DNA from: Scenedesmus sp. ARA3
Taxonomy: Eukaryota > Chlorophyta > Chlorophyceae > Sphaeropleales > Scenedesmaceae
Direction of reading: 5' to 3'
DNA length: 64,000 nt
Assembly (NCBI GenBank): GCA_004335835.1
Contig: RWJK01000378.1
Location: 1 to 64,000, forward strand
The notes under the pieces were generated by a model. The model saw nothing but the letters and a program-made list of their open reading frames with translations, was not told the origin of the DNA and did no database searches. Position 1 is the stretch's first letter. Every line of letters starts with the position of its first letter. Below, one piece after another: positions 22,785 to 34,838 of the stretch. The position numbers were made by a program, and so were the translations under genes.

Positions 22785-25700
22785 ATGGCGAAAAGTGTGA
22801 TGCTGCTGCTGGCAGCAGTGTGGCTGGTGTGGCCTGCAACCCACCTGCAGCGCAGCGTTACAGCTCAGGGCTTGGAAACATCTGACTACCTGCTTGGGGC
22901 AGGATCGGCTGCCACAGCCGCCGAGTTTGAAACCTTTGAAGATGCACTTGGTGGGTCACAGGTTTGGGTCCATCTGGGGCAGATCTACACTCTAATGCAG
23001 CTGCTGAACTAGTACTGCAGTGCCACTGGAGCGGTTCCAAACACAAGTCGAACTTGACACTGCAGTGTGCACACTGCCGTACAGCAACACCAGTTTTGTG
23101 TTGCTGCAACACCACATGGAAGGTTGCATCTGGCCTTTTCATGGACCATGAACAACCAATGTTATATCCAGTCAATATAGAACAGGTCAAGATAGCACGG
23201 CTGCGTGCATGCGCAGTTGATCAGTCAGACAGCGTCTTCAAGGCCAAGTTGACCAGCAGGCTAAAGTGCAGTGGCATTGCATAGGCCTGCAGGGCCTGTT
23301 GCAGTCGCAGCCAACTTTGTGCTTCAGTATGTGTGGTGTGTCATCCATACACGTGAAAGCAACAGCAGCAGTGCTGCTAGCAGCAGCAGCAGCAGCAGCT
23401 GCAGCAGCAGCAGCAGCAGCTGCAGCAGCAGCAGCAGCAGCTGCAGCAGCAGCAGCAGCAGCAGCAGTGCCAGCAGCAAAGCAACGGCCCACTTTGGTCA
23501 TGTGGAATGCTGCATGCTAGCAAGCATTTGTATAAGTGGGGGACTGCAACATGCTGAGCAGTTGGTGGCGGAAACAATCCTTGCGCGCTTCTGTGATGAC
23601 AACCTGCAGCAGCTCCAGTGCAAATAATTGCAGCGCGGTTCAGCACTAATCACCAACACTGTCTGGTACTGCTTGCATGCGTGCTGTGTGTGCAGCGCTG
23701 CTGAATAGTGGAGGACGTGGCAGGGGAGGCCGCGGTGGCGTAAGTGAGGCACATTTATAGTGAGGCATATATATGCATGCATGCCTACGTGGAATTGAAC
23801 TGCTCTCTGACCATGAGGCCTCACCATAGGTGCCTTGCAGCAACATGATTTTATCGCTCAAGTTGGTCACATGCCTGTACATGCCCACATCCAAAACACC
23901 ACACACATGGGTAGCCGCTCAGTGACTGAGCAGCAGCACATGACGTCTGGTGGCGCCCCAGATCATCCTCCAGGATCAGTCAACAGTTGATCCTCCAGCA
24001 CAGACACACACCATGCGTAGCTCATTCATTCATTCACAGCACAGACACTTACATGTCGCACTACAGCAGCGCAACAACCGCATTTCTGCTCCCCTGTCTG
24101 CTTGCCGCCTAACCTCGTCGTTCACAAACTAACGCGCTCTGCCCCGCCGGTTTGTCCCTTGCAGGCAACCTTGGCGGCTTTCGAGGAGTGAAGGACTTTG
24201 AGCAGTTCCAAGCTGCTTACTACTATATCGGAGGCTCGCCAAGGGCCTATGAGAGCTCAAACCCTAGCCAGACACCAGTGCCAGACGGCGCGGAGCGCGG
24301 GCTGAACTATGTGCCGCCGCCAAACGACCAGAAGCTATGCAGCACGTGAGCTGGAGTGGTCAGTGTGTGTGTGTTCTGCGGCATGCTGCATGTTGGAGTA
24401 GCTAGTCCTACCTGCAAGCATGTGTACATGTACGCTTGTCATGTCCACGCAAGCAACCAGAGCAAATATCATATGTAGTTGCTGCTGCAATGTTGTTGAC
24501 ACAGCTGCATCACAAGTTGCTGCTGCCTCTGTTGCACCTGTTGGTGTGCATGTGCTCCTGCTACGCTGCTGTTTGCAGGTGTGTGGGCCAGGCTGTAGCA
24601 ACTGCAGCCCAGATCTCGCTGGCATATGCTTTGCGACGCCCAGTGGAGCAGCTGCCAGTGTCCCCCTTAAGCATCTACTACTGCGCGCAAGGAGGCAGGA
24701 CATGCCTCACTGGGTGGGACATACAGCCAGCATTGCTACAGCTGGTGAGAAGGAGTTCAAACATGTCAAAAGTCTGGCCTCATGCAACTGCATGCATCGT
24801 GCATTCAGTGTAATCTACCGCACACATATCTGTGCCGCCAAATCTCCATACCAGTCACTGTCGTGACGACAGTGCTGGTGACCTGTGCCGTGCGTTTCTG
24901 CCTGCTGCAATCACGTGCAGGAGAACAACCCTCAACTGCTGCTGCCCAAGAAGTGCTTCGACGCTGCCAATGCAAGGGACACGGAGGCTGAACTCAGCGA
25001 CTGGTCCAGCACATGTGCAGCGGCTGCAGCTGGGTCTACCAAGCCAGAGTGCAAGGCAATCACCAAGGAGCACCCAAAGTACAAGTGCACCTACAAGTCA
25101 CTCAGTGGCTTCTACCAGATCCAGCAAGTAGGTATCATGAAACACAGCCATGAAACACAGCGTAAGGATGGGTTGTGCTGAGGGAGCATACGCGGCAGAT
25201 GCAGAGAGCAGCCACTGGTGCACGCATTGTTGCAAGACTCTGCCGCCCATTTGCGGCCCCTTCAGTCCCACCTATTACAACAGTGGTAGTGCATGTGCAT
25301 ACATCATCAGCGCACATCTCTGAGCAGCCTCCAGGTATTTGCAACAAGGCGACCACTTGTGCAGCTGCCGCTGGGCTGGTGCTTGGGGCACTGCCCCAAG
25401 GAGACGCGACTTCTCCGTCCCAATGTTTCAGCGGAGGTTGTTCTGCTCGGGAGGCGCAAAAGGCACCTTGACCAGCCTTGCTTTCCAATGAGAATAAGTG
25501 CTCAGTGCATGATGGAACTCTAAGGTGCACTTACACAAGGGCACACACACATGCCTCACTTAGCAACTGCAATGCGCACTCTGCATCCCCGTTGGCCATA
25601 GTGTGCATTACATGGCCAAGTACTCAGGACAGTGACTCGTGTTGTACACTGGACGCAACTCACATCCAGTGTGCTGCTATGTCTGTTCTGTGTAGGCCAT

Positions 25701-28700
25701 CAGGCGGTCTGGGGCAGTCATCACAAGGTGTGGCATTGCTGGCTTCACTGCGGTTTCGACCTCCTTCTAAACACGCTGTGTGACGTGCTGCACAAGTAAC
25801 TCAGCATGGCGTGTTGATTGTGCAGCATCTACACAATCTTAACAAGTACAGCTGATCAGCTTTGTCATGGCCTTCGGCTATGCTGCTCAAATTCACTTGG
25901 GGTCTTCATGTAGTGCGTATGTATATCAGTGGTGGTGATGGTGTGACTACTAACTGTTCCAAACGATCAGGGTGGTTACTAAGCCAGCCATTGGTCAAGC
26001 TGCACTGCTGCTCCTCATTACCAGCGGCCGAGGAAGAGAGTAGTTTGCTGAGCTGCACATCTGTGAGTATCAGGCGGCAATCACTTTTTGTTGATGCAGC
26101 ACCACAACACACTATGTGCGAATTGTGGCGGCCGCAGGATTGCAATGCCGGATGACTTTGAGGTCCAGTTCAATCACACCAAGAGGTTTACCAGCGGCCT
26201 GGAGCTCCCTCCTTACAGGTGACACGGTTAATATGCACGCAACATGTGCACACACGTCGGACAATTGTAGCATGTTTGTATCTCAGCGATGTGTGGCTAA
26301 GGGACAGGCAAGATGAGCTTGCTTGCAGTAGCTTGCTCAGTGAAAGTTCGTTGCTGTCTCAGAAAAGTTTATCAACAGCATGTGTGGCTGTATGTTGTGT
26401 CCTTGCTACCTGACACTCATGAGCGCGTGAGCAAGGGCGCATGGGCAAGCATTCAAGTGGGGCCCAACTATAACATCTTTGCATTCACCCCCAGCCTCAT
26501 TGCCAACAACATGCTGATGCGGTGCCGGCTAGTGTTATTGACACTGTCGCACTGGTATAACAACTGTACGTAGGTTCAACACATCAGCCAAAGTCGCGTA
26601 CGCACACGCTGCCGTCATCACCGGATATGACAACGACAACTTCACGTGGTAAGGCTCTCACGTGCTTTTGCAAGCTGTTTACTTTACGCTGGGTTTATAT
26701 TACTATTGCTGCTCAACAACATGATAATTTGTATGCAAGTCATGCATACATTCATGTGACCACTGAACTCCTCCACGCTCAAGTCACGCATCCGGACTCC
26801 TTGTGACAAGCCGGAGCATAATGAAGCAGCGGCTCCTGTACACAATGTGAGGATGTACCATTTACTGGTGTTGAAGCTTTAACACGCCACTCTGGCCACA
26901 TTTCCATGTTCCACATGTGGTGTGTTCCATGATGTGGCCGCTGATCATCAACAACGGTTGTTGCGTCGTATGTTGCAGGACAATCCTGAACAGCTATGGG
27001 AGAGGTGATGCTGCTGACCAGACTCGCCTACGCGGTGGTGTCACGGCAGATGGCCTTTTCAAAATTTATATGGGGCTGGCAGGTAAGGAGGCGCGCTGAT
27101 GTAAATACAACATTACACCACCTAATGCGTAGCCTACTAGGCGCGGCGCCACGTTAGGCACATGATCGGCCATTGAGAGCTGATGGTGATAGTACCAACC
27201 TCAGACCGGAAATCTGGTTGTGTGAGAATGTACTATGATACCACTGAACGGTAGTAAGTCACGTTCCGTTATGTCCGTGAAGCCAGCATGTTTGATGCCT
27301 TCCGGAGCTCAATAATTTCAAGAAACTTCATTAATAAAACGCCATGAGCCAAGTACGAGCGTTTCTCAGGACCGGCCCTTGCTAATGATGGGCTATGCTT
27401 TTTTGCGCACAGCCTATGCTCAGCAACGGCAATCATGATGTATTGACATGTACAATAACTGTGTTGCTGCACCTGCAGGTGTTGGGACACCCGAGAAGAG
27501 CTATGCAGGTATGTGTGTGCCTCTGGCAAAGCATACCCTCCTCCTTCATGGCACTGCCACCACTGAGTAGTATGGCACACCTGAACTTGACTAGTATGGC
27601 ACATTTAAGCAGCGGCTATGTTGTGCCCACCTGCAGCAAACCTCATCTCATAGCTATTTTGCTAGCTGGTATGTTTGACCACCTTGTGAATTGCAAGTAA
27701 ACACAAGTGCACACAACGCGGCAGCAATACATCATGTGATACGTACCAAGGACACACTGTGAGCTGACCCCCCATGTTTATGCAACTTTCAGCCACTGCC
27801 AGCTTGTGAATTCAGCAACATTCAGTGCTGAATCCTGTGCAGTTAATGCTGCTGAAATCGCTGACTTCGCGTAATAGCGACGCTTTTTATGTGCTTTTCA
27901 GCAGAATTCACTCGCTGCCGCTGAGAAATTCACCGCCAGTGAAAGCGCGCGATTATTCAGCGGCGTGTTTCATAGTGCATCATAGTGTTGACACATAGAG
28001 CTTGAGAGCGATCTTGAGAGCGAGCCGTAACCAGAAACACTGAAAAATGAGGCAAGTGATGACAACTTCAGGGATATTCAGCAGTGAGAATGCTGAAAAT
28101 GTGCACCTAAAAGTCAACCTGTTTTCACCCAACTTCAGAGGCCAGCTGAAAATTTCGCCGCAGTCAGCAGAATTCAGTGGTGCATGCGCTGAATTTTGCC
28201 TAATGCCTGCTGAAACAGGGGGAGGTTAGCTCACAGTGACACTACATGTGTGGTTTGGGTAAGTGAATACCAGATCACGCTTGTTTGAAACTCGTGTCAG
28301 GGAACTCACTAGTTACATGCTTACCATTTGATCGACATGTTTTCGCCATTGTTGCTGACAATGTTCATGTTCCATTTGCTTTGGACACAGTTTCGTGCCA
28401 GCCAGCAGCAGGCACCACCAACAATCTCCATGGCGAGGAGTCGTGGCTGCAGCGGCACCGCAAGCCTGTCGATGACGATGGATTGCCGCCCGGCATCAAA
28501 CCCGAGCAACAATGTTACAAGTACACTGCCGTCACTGGGGACACTGTTGCCGACATCGTTGATCACTTTGACCTTGACATCCGGGCGTTCGTGCGCGAAA
28601 ATGCCAATGTTGTGGGCGAGCTTGCAAACCTGACCTTCAAGTGGCCGATGACTCTGAGGGCTGAGGAGCTTGCCTCCGTTTTGAGGATCGTCACCAATGC

Positions 28701-31700
28701 CACAGGAGGTGCCGCAAAGCAAGCACCATTCTTTGCGTGCTCATACTTTGAGGCAAGCGGCAAAGAGGCCACGGTTGAGTGCAACAGCGTCGAGGCAACT
28801 GGGAACTCTGCTTGTGAGGCAAAAGGCATTGTAGGTGAGTGTAGAAGCTTCTGCACGTTGGTTCCTCTTCTTGCTCAAGTTCAATAGTCCACCATCATTG
28901 ATGCAGATTTCATCAAGTATCTGAGGCTACACAATGAAGCCGGTGGATGAATGTTATCATAGCACGGTAGAAACCATGCTATTTGCCGCGCGGCCCGGTA
29001 GGGCGCACATAGGAAGGACTACTGCTCCAATAGGTTGGCTGATGTACTGTGAAATGTTTTTGTCCCGCACACCAACTCTTCCTCAACACATCACAAGTGT
29101 TGTACTTGCCGCAATTTGCTTACCTTCTCATGACACCAAGGAGGCCCTCCTGATTCGGAATCATTTCAATCAACATTACATGTGGCATCTGCCCTTCAAC
29201 ATTTCAGCGTTGTTTAAGGCAGCGCAGTAAAGAGTCTCATGCCCTAGCATGTGCAACACATTGCATGTGTGCGTATCTCTGTCACATGACAACACGCTGC
29301 TTAGCACTGCATTATGCTGCGCTACAGGATGTACACTGCATTACCAAGACGTCAATGTCACGGCGCTCGTACCACCTGGCGCCAAGGTTCTTGTGTGCAA
29401 TGAAGCATGGGCAAGCTTTGTTGTGTTCAACCGGGTTGCTTATTTGCAACCATCAGAACGCTACAACGGCGTTCTGATACCACCCAAAGAGGCAGCTATA
29501 CTGGAGAAGATCCAGTATGTGGTGCAAGATGGCTCTTTATTAATACCGATTGAACAGCGTATATATTGGCAAATGAACTGCACTTTTAATGACACGTCAC
29601 TCATTCTAATGAACTCCAGCGCTGGTGGCCAATACATCATGCAGTGGGGGGCCATCTGCTCGAATGGTGCAGGCAAGCCAGGAGTTATAACCAAGTTAAA
29701 TATCAACTTCTTGCCGAACACAGGGAAATTTGTGCCAAGTGCATTCGTGCCTCAGCTTACAGAGGAGCTCGGCTTGATGCTTTTGAACTTGGAGCATCTT
29801 CAGTGGCTGCACATTGAAGTCCTGTCCGGGACAATCCCACCGCAGTTGGGAGCCTTGAAAAGCCTGAAAACGGTGTGGATCATGCACTACTGCCTCACTG
29901 GTCCCTTGCCCACTTACCTGATCTCTGAGTGGCGTGGCCTTGAAGATCTTGAAATCACGCGCACGCTGATAGGTGGCATCAACTATGTTGACCCATCAGG
30001 AGGGGAATGCGGGGTGGAGGGTCCTATCCCTGCAGCTTGGTTTGCCAAGGAGTCCAATTTGACAAAAGTGGACTTGAGCCACAATCGTTTGTCAGGTGGG
30101 TAGCCGAACACCATTACACTATTGCATGCATGCTTCATGTAGTCTCGTTACTTTGAGTTTACACTGCAATTGCGAGGACGAACTGATGTTGTTCTCGTCT
30201 AACAACATATGCAGCATGTGCAAACAGAGTTTTTAGGTTCAGACAAATGGTACATTGCCTGCAATCTTGTGCACGTGATGTGGTTGTTGTGCATTGCAGT
30301 TTCGGCATAGTCCAATTTTGCTCATACGTGAGCTTTTTGTTTGCGCCAAGCAGCGGTGATCGAGGTGCTCAACCATTTGTTTAATGAACACGTACACCAT
30401 GCACATGCACCCCCCCCCTCCCCCCCAAAAAAGCAATGAACCTACACACCACGCTCCTCGAGAAGTATTAATCGAACTTCAAGACATTGTTTGATGGATT
30501 TTCCGTCCCCTACAACCCCATTTTCTACGGATTTGCAGGCGGGCTGCCAGTGCAGCTAGCTGCCAAGTGGCGCAACATAGACGAGCTGATATTGAGTAAC
30601 AACAGGTGAGGGCTGATGAAGCCCATCTCACGGGCCATTTGAGCTTGTGACTCTAGTGATGTTCTTGCCATGTTGCCACAAGCTTCACACCTGAACAACA
30701 AGAACCTTGAACTTTGGACGTAGGCGCTGCATTCTGCTCAAGTTATACACACGCTCATGCCTCATTATGAAATTGACTAAGGTTGTAATGACATGTCGTT
30801 GGCTCAACCACCAGCAATGCTATGCCATCATGATGACGTGCAGGCTGAGTGGTGACATACCTCGAGCGTGGTCATCTTGGAGTCGACTTCACTACCCTAC
30901 ACCGGATTTGATTGTGGGTGTGGATCGACCCAGATTCTTTGCAATATTCACCCTCGACTTATCATACAACAACATAGAAGGCTTATTTCCCCTCACGTGG
31001 TCGTCGTTGAAGTACAACGTGTTGGACATGTCCCTGAGAAACAATGCCCAACTGCATGTGAGTGGCTTTCAGTGGTTCTAGTGTACATATCAGCTCACAG
31101 CACCATGCTGGACTCATGAGACATAAATCAGCATGCATGTCATGTAGTGCGGTAAGAAGCTTCGGCTGAAGATGCATATACGTGCATGTTTGGCCTATCA
31201 CGTGGCTGTTTTGTATTGCGCCTCTTAAGGGTGGCATGACACATGCTCCCACGTTGTGTCTGTATCATAAATCACAAACTCAAATCCTCATCAAAACTCA
31301 CACCGGGGTATTGTGAACGTAGGGTTGTGTCCCTCTGGACTCACTGGCAACTGTTGACACTATAGGCACAAGCTTGACAGGCTTGTGCCCTACCAACAAC
31401 AAAGACTTGGAGGCACAACAAGCTATTGCCATCCAGCGGCAACTGCCACGTTTGTGCTTGCGCGGCCAGGTTCCAGATGACCTGAACAAAGGAGACAAGA
31501 CTGTTACAGCAAAACAGTATGACAGTGCGATCGACCAAGCGGCCAACGTCATCCAAACGCTGGGTAGTATCGTTGATAGCGCACAATCTAGCAGCATGTT
31601 GTGGGTTACAACACGGGAAATGGGCGGCGCTGATGTGGAGTTCCATGTGGACATCATCGATGGTACAGAGTTCGTCACCCTCATTCGATTGTGGCGTGTG

Positions 31701-34700
31701 GCGCTCAATGCAACACATTTGCCACTTCTGTTGCAAGACATGCCCAAGCTGCACACGTTTTGGTGTGAAGAGTGCTACATTGTGCCTGCGTCACTTCAAC
31801 CCCATGACAGGATGTTGCCACCCAACTTACCCAGGGTCGCGCCACAACTAAAGCAGTTTGTGGTATCCAGTGGATCGTTGGTTGGACCACTGCCGTCAGA
31901 GTTTGGCGAGTGGAAACCCCTTGAGCTGTTGAGGCTTCATGGAAACGGACTCACCAGCAGCTTACCAGCGCAGTGGAAAGGTATGCAATCCCTGAAGAGT
32001 CTGGAGTTGGAAGGGAATGGGTAAGTGCCGGTACCCAATGCTACCATGACCTGCCCTAATGGCTTCTTAAAATACATGTGCTACGTGATACCATTACATC
32101 CGAAATGGTGCCAGGGCCCACATGTCACTATCCTCTCTCAATTTATGCCATATATGTCTCAAGTCCAGCATTGCGTCATGTTGTGCACGTGCACGCACGT
32201 GCTGATGCTGGTGTTACATCTGTATACAGGTTGGTCGGCTCTTTGCCACCAGAATGGGGCTCCGCACGTGTGATGAGGCAAGACTTGCACATCGCATTAC
32301 ACAGGAACGAAGGCATTGAGGGCCAAATCCCTCGGAGCTACGCGCACTTCACCTCAGGCTACCTCAACGTATACGGTACAACACTCGGTGCTGATAGAAC
32401 GCAGTGTGCACCCGGTGGCATGTACGTGCAAATGGACTTCGGGCAAGCACAACAGTGCTTTTCAAGTTATGCCGAGGTTGCCGTCCTCAGTGCTCTCAAA
32501 CAGATCTTGGCAAGAAGTGGCAGCTCACCTACATTGGAAGCTTGGGACACCGTGAACCCAGGAGGTGCAGGTGAGTGCAGCAGTACACTTTGTTGCAGCA
32601 TACAACATCAGTCACTAGTGTTCGTTGTGCCGAGTCAAAAGCAGGGCTATCAAGAAGCAACGTTGACAGTGCGCCAAACTAAGGCTGTGTCAGGCTGCCT
32701 TGCAAACAAATCATCGAGTTGCAGTACATCTTGGCCGTCCGCGCGTGCAATCATGTTCTGTAAGACATGCTAGTTAGCTACTGAACCAATCTCATAAAGC
32801 ATTGGTGTTGCTTTGTCACGCATCTTTAAACTATGTTGTTTGGTTTGCAGGCTCTGGCACCATGCCCCGCTACTGCAGAGTATGGCCGGGCGTGTCATGC
32901 GATGCCAACTACTATGTGACTGGCATTGATTTGACAGCTCTTCATATGAAGCTGACAAAACCGCTCACGCTGAAGGAGGTAGCAGGCACAATCAAGAGCT
33001 TGAAGAAGCTACAGAGTTTGGTTTTGTCGGACGTCGGATTAGCGGGCAAACTTGACGCGCCAGCAGGTGAAGGGTTGGCAGCTTTGGCGAACCTGCAACA
33101 CCTTGACTTGAGCAACAACTTGGAGCTTGGTGGGAACCTGCCTGATTGGCTTGCAGGATTGACGGCACTGCAGACCATCAACATCTCACACACAAGTGTC
33201 GGAGGTGCTCTGCCCGCCAGCTATGTTTCCCTTCAACAGTTGCGCGAGTTTAGGGCCGTTTCATGCACAACCATTAGCGGAACGCTACCTATGGAGTATG
33301 CTCTGCTTCAACGCTTGGAGGTGCTTGAGATCTCTGGCTCAGGTCTCTCTGGACCTTTGCCGACTGAATGGGGCGATTCACCAAACATGAGGGCCGCACA
33401 TCCTATCAAGCGTGCATCTGTGCAAGTAGCATCCGCTCGGGTGCAGCAGGCTGCCGCACAAGCACAAATAAGAAACGCCCTGGCCACAGGTGGTCCGTTG
33501 CAGCCTAGCAATGCAGTCAACAGTCATGGTCGAGGCTCTGGCACCTTTGCCATCTCATCAAACACATCACAAGAAGCGCCAACAGACCTTGGTGGTGACT
33601 CGTCACTTGCGGACTACTATGCTTCTCAGTTAGAAGCAAGCGCAGCCAAGCGTGCTTTGGCGTCTTTGCGCTCCACCAACTTCAACTCAGCGACAATAGG
33701 CATGTTGAGCCTGCAAGAGTTACGGCTACCCAACAACAACCTGAGCGGCAGCTTGCCGGACAGCTTTGCCAACATGAAGCAGCTGCGCGTTTTTGATGTA
33801 TCACAGTCAGCCCCACAGCATTCTGGTGGTATTGAGGGGCGCTTGCCGGCAAAGTGGGCAGCATTGCAGAACTTCAAGGTGAACGTTTTGGCTGAACTCA
33901 CATCTAGCAAACTAGACGCAGCGAAGCTTGCCGTGCAGTAGGCCAATATATGTGGTGGTCTTTATCTAACTAGTGGCGATGTAACAGTATCAACAGCATC
34001 TGGGGAGAACATCCGCATGGCATGAGTAGCGGTGGGCGTTGCGGTATGTACAACATTGAGTATCTCAAACACAAACAAGCACTTGCCGGCTGATCAACAT
34101 TGCTGTACATACATGTATGGTATCGCCGTGTGGCTACATGTCAAATGGTTCACCACCATAACACCATGTGACATACCGCTTCTCATGCAACAGGTGCTCA
34201 ACGTGGCCGGCAACAAGGTTGGCAGCTCCATGCCCACATCATACGCTGGCTTGTTGCAACTGCAAGTGCTAAACGCCTCCAGCAATGTTTTGCAAGGTAG
34301 GGGCATGCATGGAGTTGGCTGTGGCGCAGCTCTATACGTGAGCCAATGTTTGAAATGATCATGGGTGGTAACGATGTAAACCATCAAAGACATCTTCTGC
34401 TGAGTGCGTGACTCACTTCTGCCTTGTGTTGCATATCAACTGATGGCATGGCAAAAATGAAGTCTGACCTAGTTGTGCGATTTCGCCTGTGTGTGTCTGG
34501 TTGCCACCGTCAACGTGCTGCTGTGTTTCAGGCACACTGCCTCAAGCATGGGTGGCGCTTAGGCACCTGGCTATCCTTGATCTCAGGAACAACATGCTCA
34601 ATGTCACTATACCACCGCTTTGGGACAATTTTGCTGGTGATGGCTTTGAGTTGCAATGCCTCCTGCTCTCGCCCAATGACGGCATGGTCCTTGATCAGGC

Positions 34701-34806
34701 AACAAAGGCCAACATGGTTGATAAGGCGCAGGGACGTGCACCGCCGCTGGGCTTGGTGGTAGATGATGCCACAAGCGCGAGCTGCCAGCTTGACATGCTG
34801 GAATGA
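22785..34806 (+). CDS. Secreted papain-like (C1A) protease fused to LysM-like region and LRR arrays
   Basis: Exons: 22785-22950, 24165-24345, 24579-24744, 24921-25123, 26138-26218, 26432-26521, 26574-26648, 26979-27082, 27479-27508, 28406-28834, 29328-30095, 30539-30605, 30844-31057, 31366-32020, 32230-32570, 32851-33878, 34194-34296, 34532-34806; about 1,660 codons. Phases agree except at exon 13/14, where a small exon may be missed; exon 4 needs a GC donor. Domains: signal peptide (SVMLLLAAVWLVWPATHLQ); C1A protease with DQKLCSTC (catalytic Cys), AHAAVITGY (His) and LNSYG (Asn); a LysM-like stretch (CYKYTAVTGDTVADIVDHF); an LRR block; an LRRNT-like WPGVSC motif; then a second LRR block (LQHLDLSNNLELGGNLPDWL and others). 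The usual Trp after the catalytic Cys is Val, and NSWG is NSYG. No transmembrane segment or kinase follows. The likely role is an extracellular or vacuolar protease that binds glycans or proteins; the substrate is unknown. Confidence 0.82.
23375..23470. repeat. CAG/CTGCAG interrupted triplet tract in intron 1
   Basis: Runs of CAG interrupted at regular intervals by CTG, giving a higher-order repeat of GCAG units with GCTGCAG. It lies in the first intron of the protease-LRR gene and is the only large triplet tract I see in that gene. The open frames across it (poly-Ala, poly-Ser) are artefacts. Confidence 0.9.
24005..24038. repeat. Dispersed GCGTAGCTCATTCATTC element, copy 2
   Basis: Second copy (CACACCATGCGTAGC plus ATTC units) in intron 1 of the protease-LRR gene, same strand as copy 1 but in an oppositely oriented gene. 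Confidence 0.7.
27790..28225. repeat. Intronic segment dense in GCTGAA / TTCAGC
   Basis: About 430 bp of intron 9 of the protease-LRR gene contains roughly ten copies of GCTGAA or its complement TTCAGC, often as ATTCAGC or GCTGAAAT. There is no open frame of note. It may be a decayed repeat or transposon remnant, but no terminal repeats are evident. Confidence 0.5.
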
Positions 34807-34833
34807 TCAGTGCAACCTATGCACGGGAAGTGC

Positions 34834-34838
34834 TGTAA
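34834..34838 (+). terminator. TGTAA poly(A) signal of protease-LRR gene
   Basis: TGTAA, the green-algal polyadenylation signal, lies 28 bp after the stop codon at 34804-34806. Confidence 0.5.

Noticed and set aside
23266..23520. Open frames made of poly-Ala, poly-Ser or poly-Cys (also at 1263-1571, 37125-37376, 48144-48347, 49594-49965, 55801-56202 minus)
   Set aside because: They are translations of CAG/CTG tracts in introns or antisense to real exons, with no family resemblance.
24579..24744. C1A protease with catalytic Cys replaced by Gln
   Set aside because: It looked so when aligning from exon 3 alone (CVGQAVA). Joining exon 2 gives DQKLCSTC, which places the catalytic Cys correctly.
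28934..29230. 98-codon plus-strand frame as a separate gene
   Set aside because: It lies within an intron of the protease-LRR gene, between exons 28834 and 29328 that join in phase, and has no recognisable domain.
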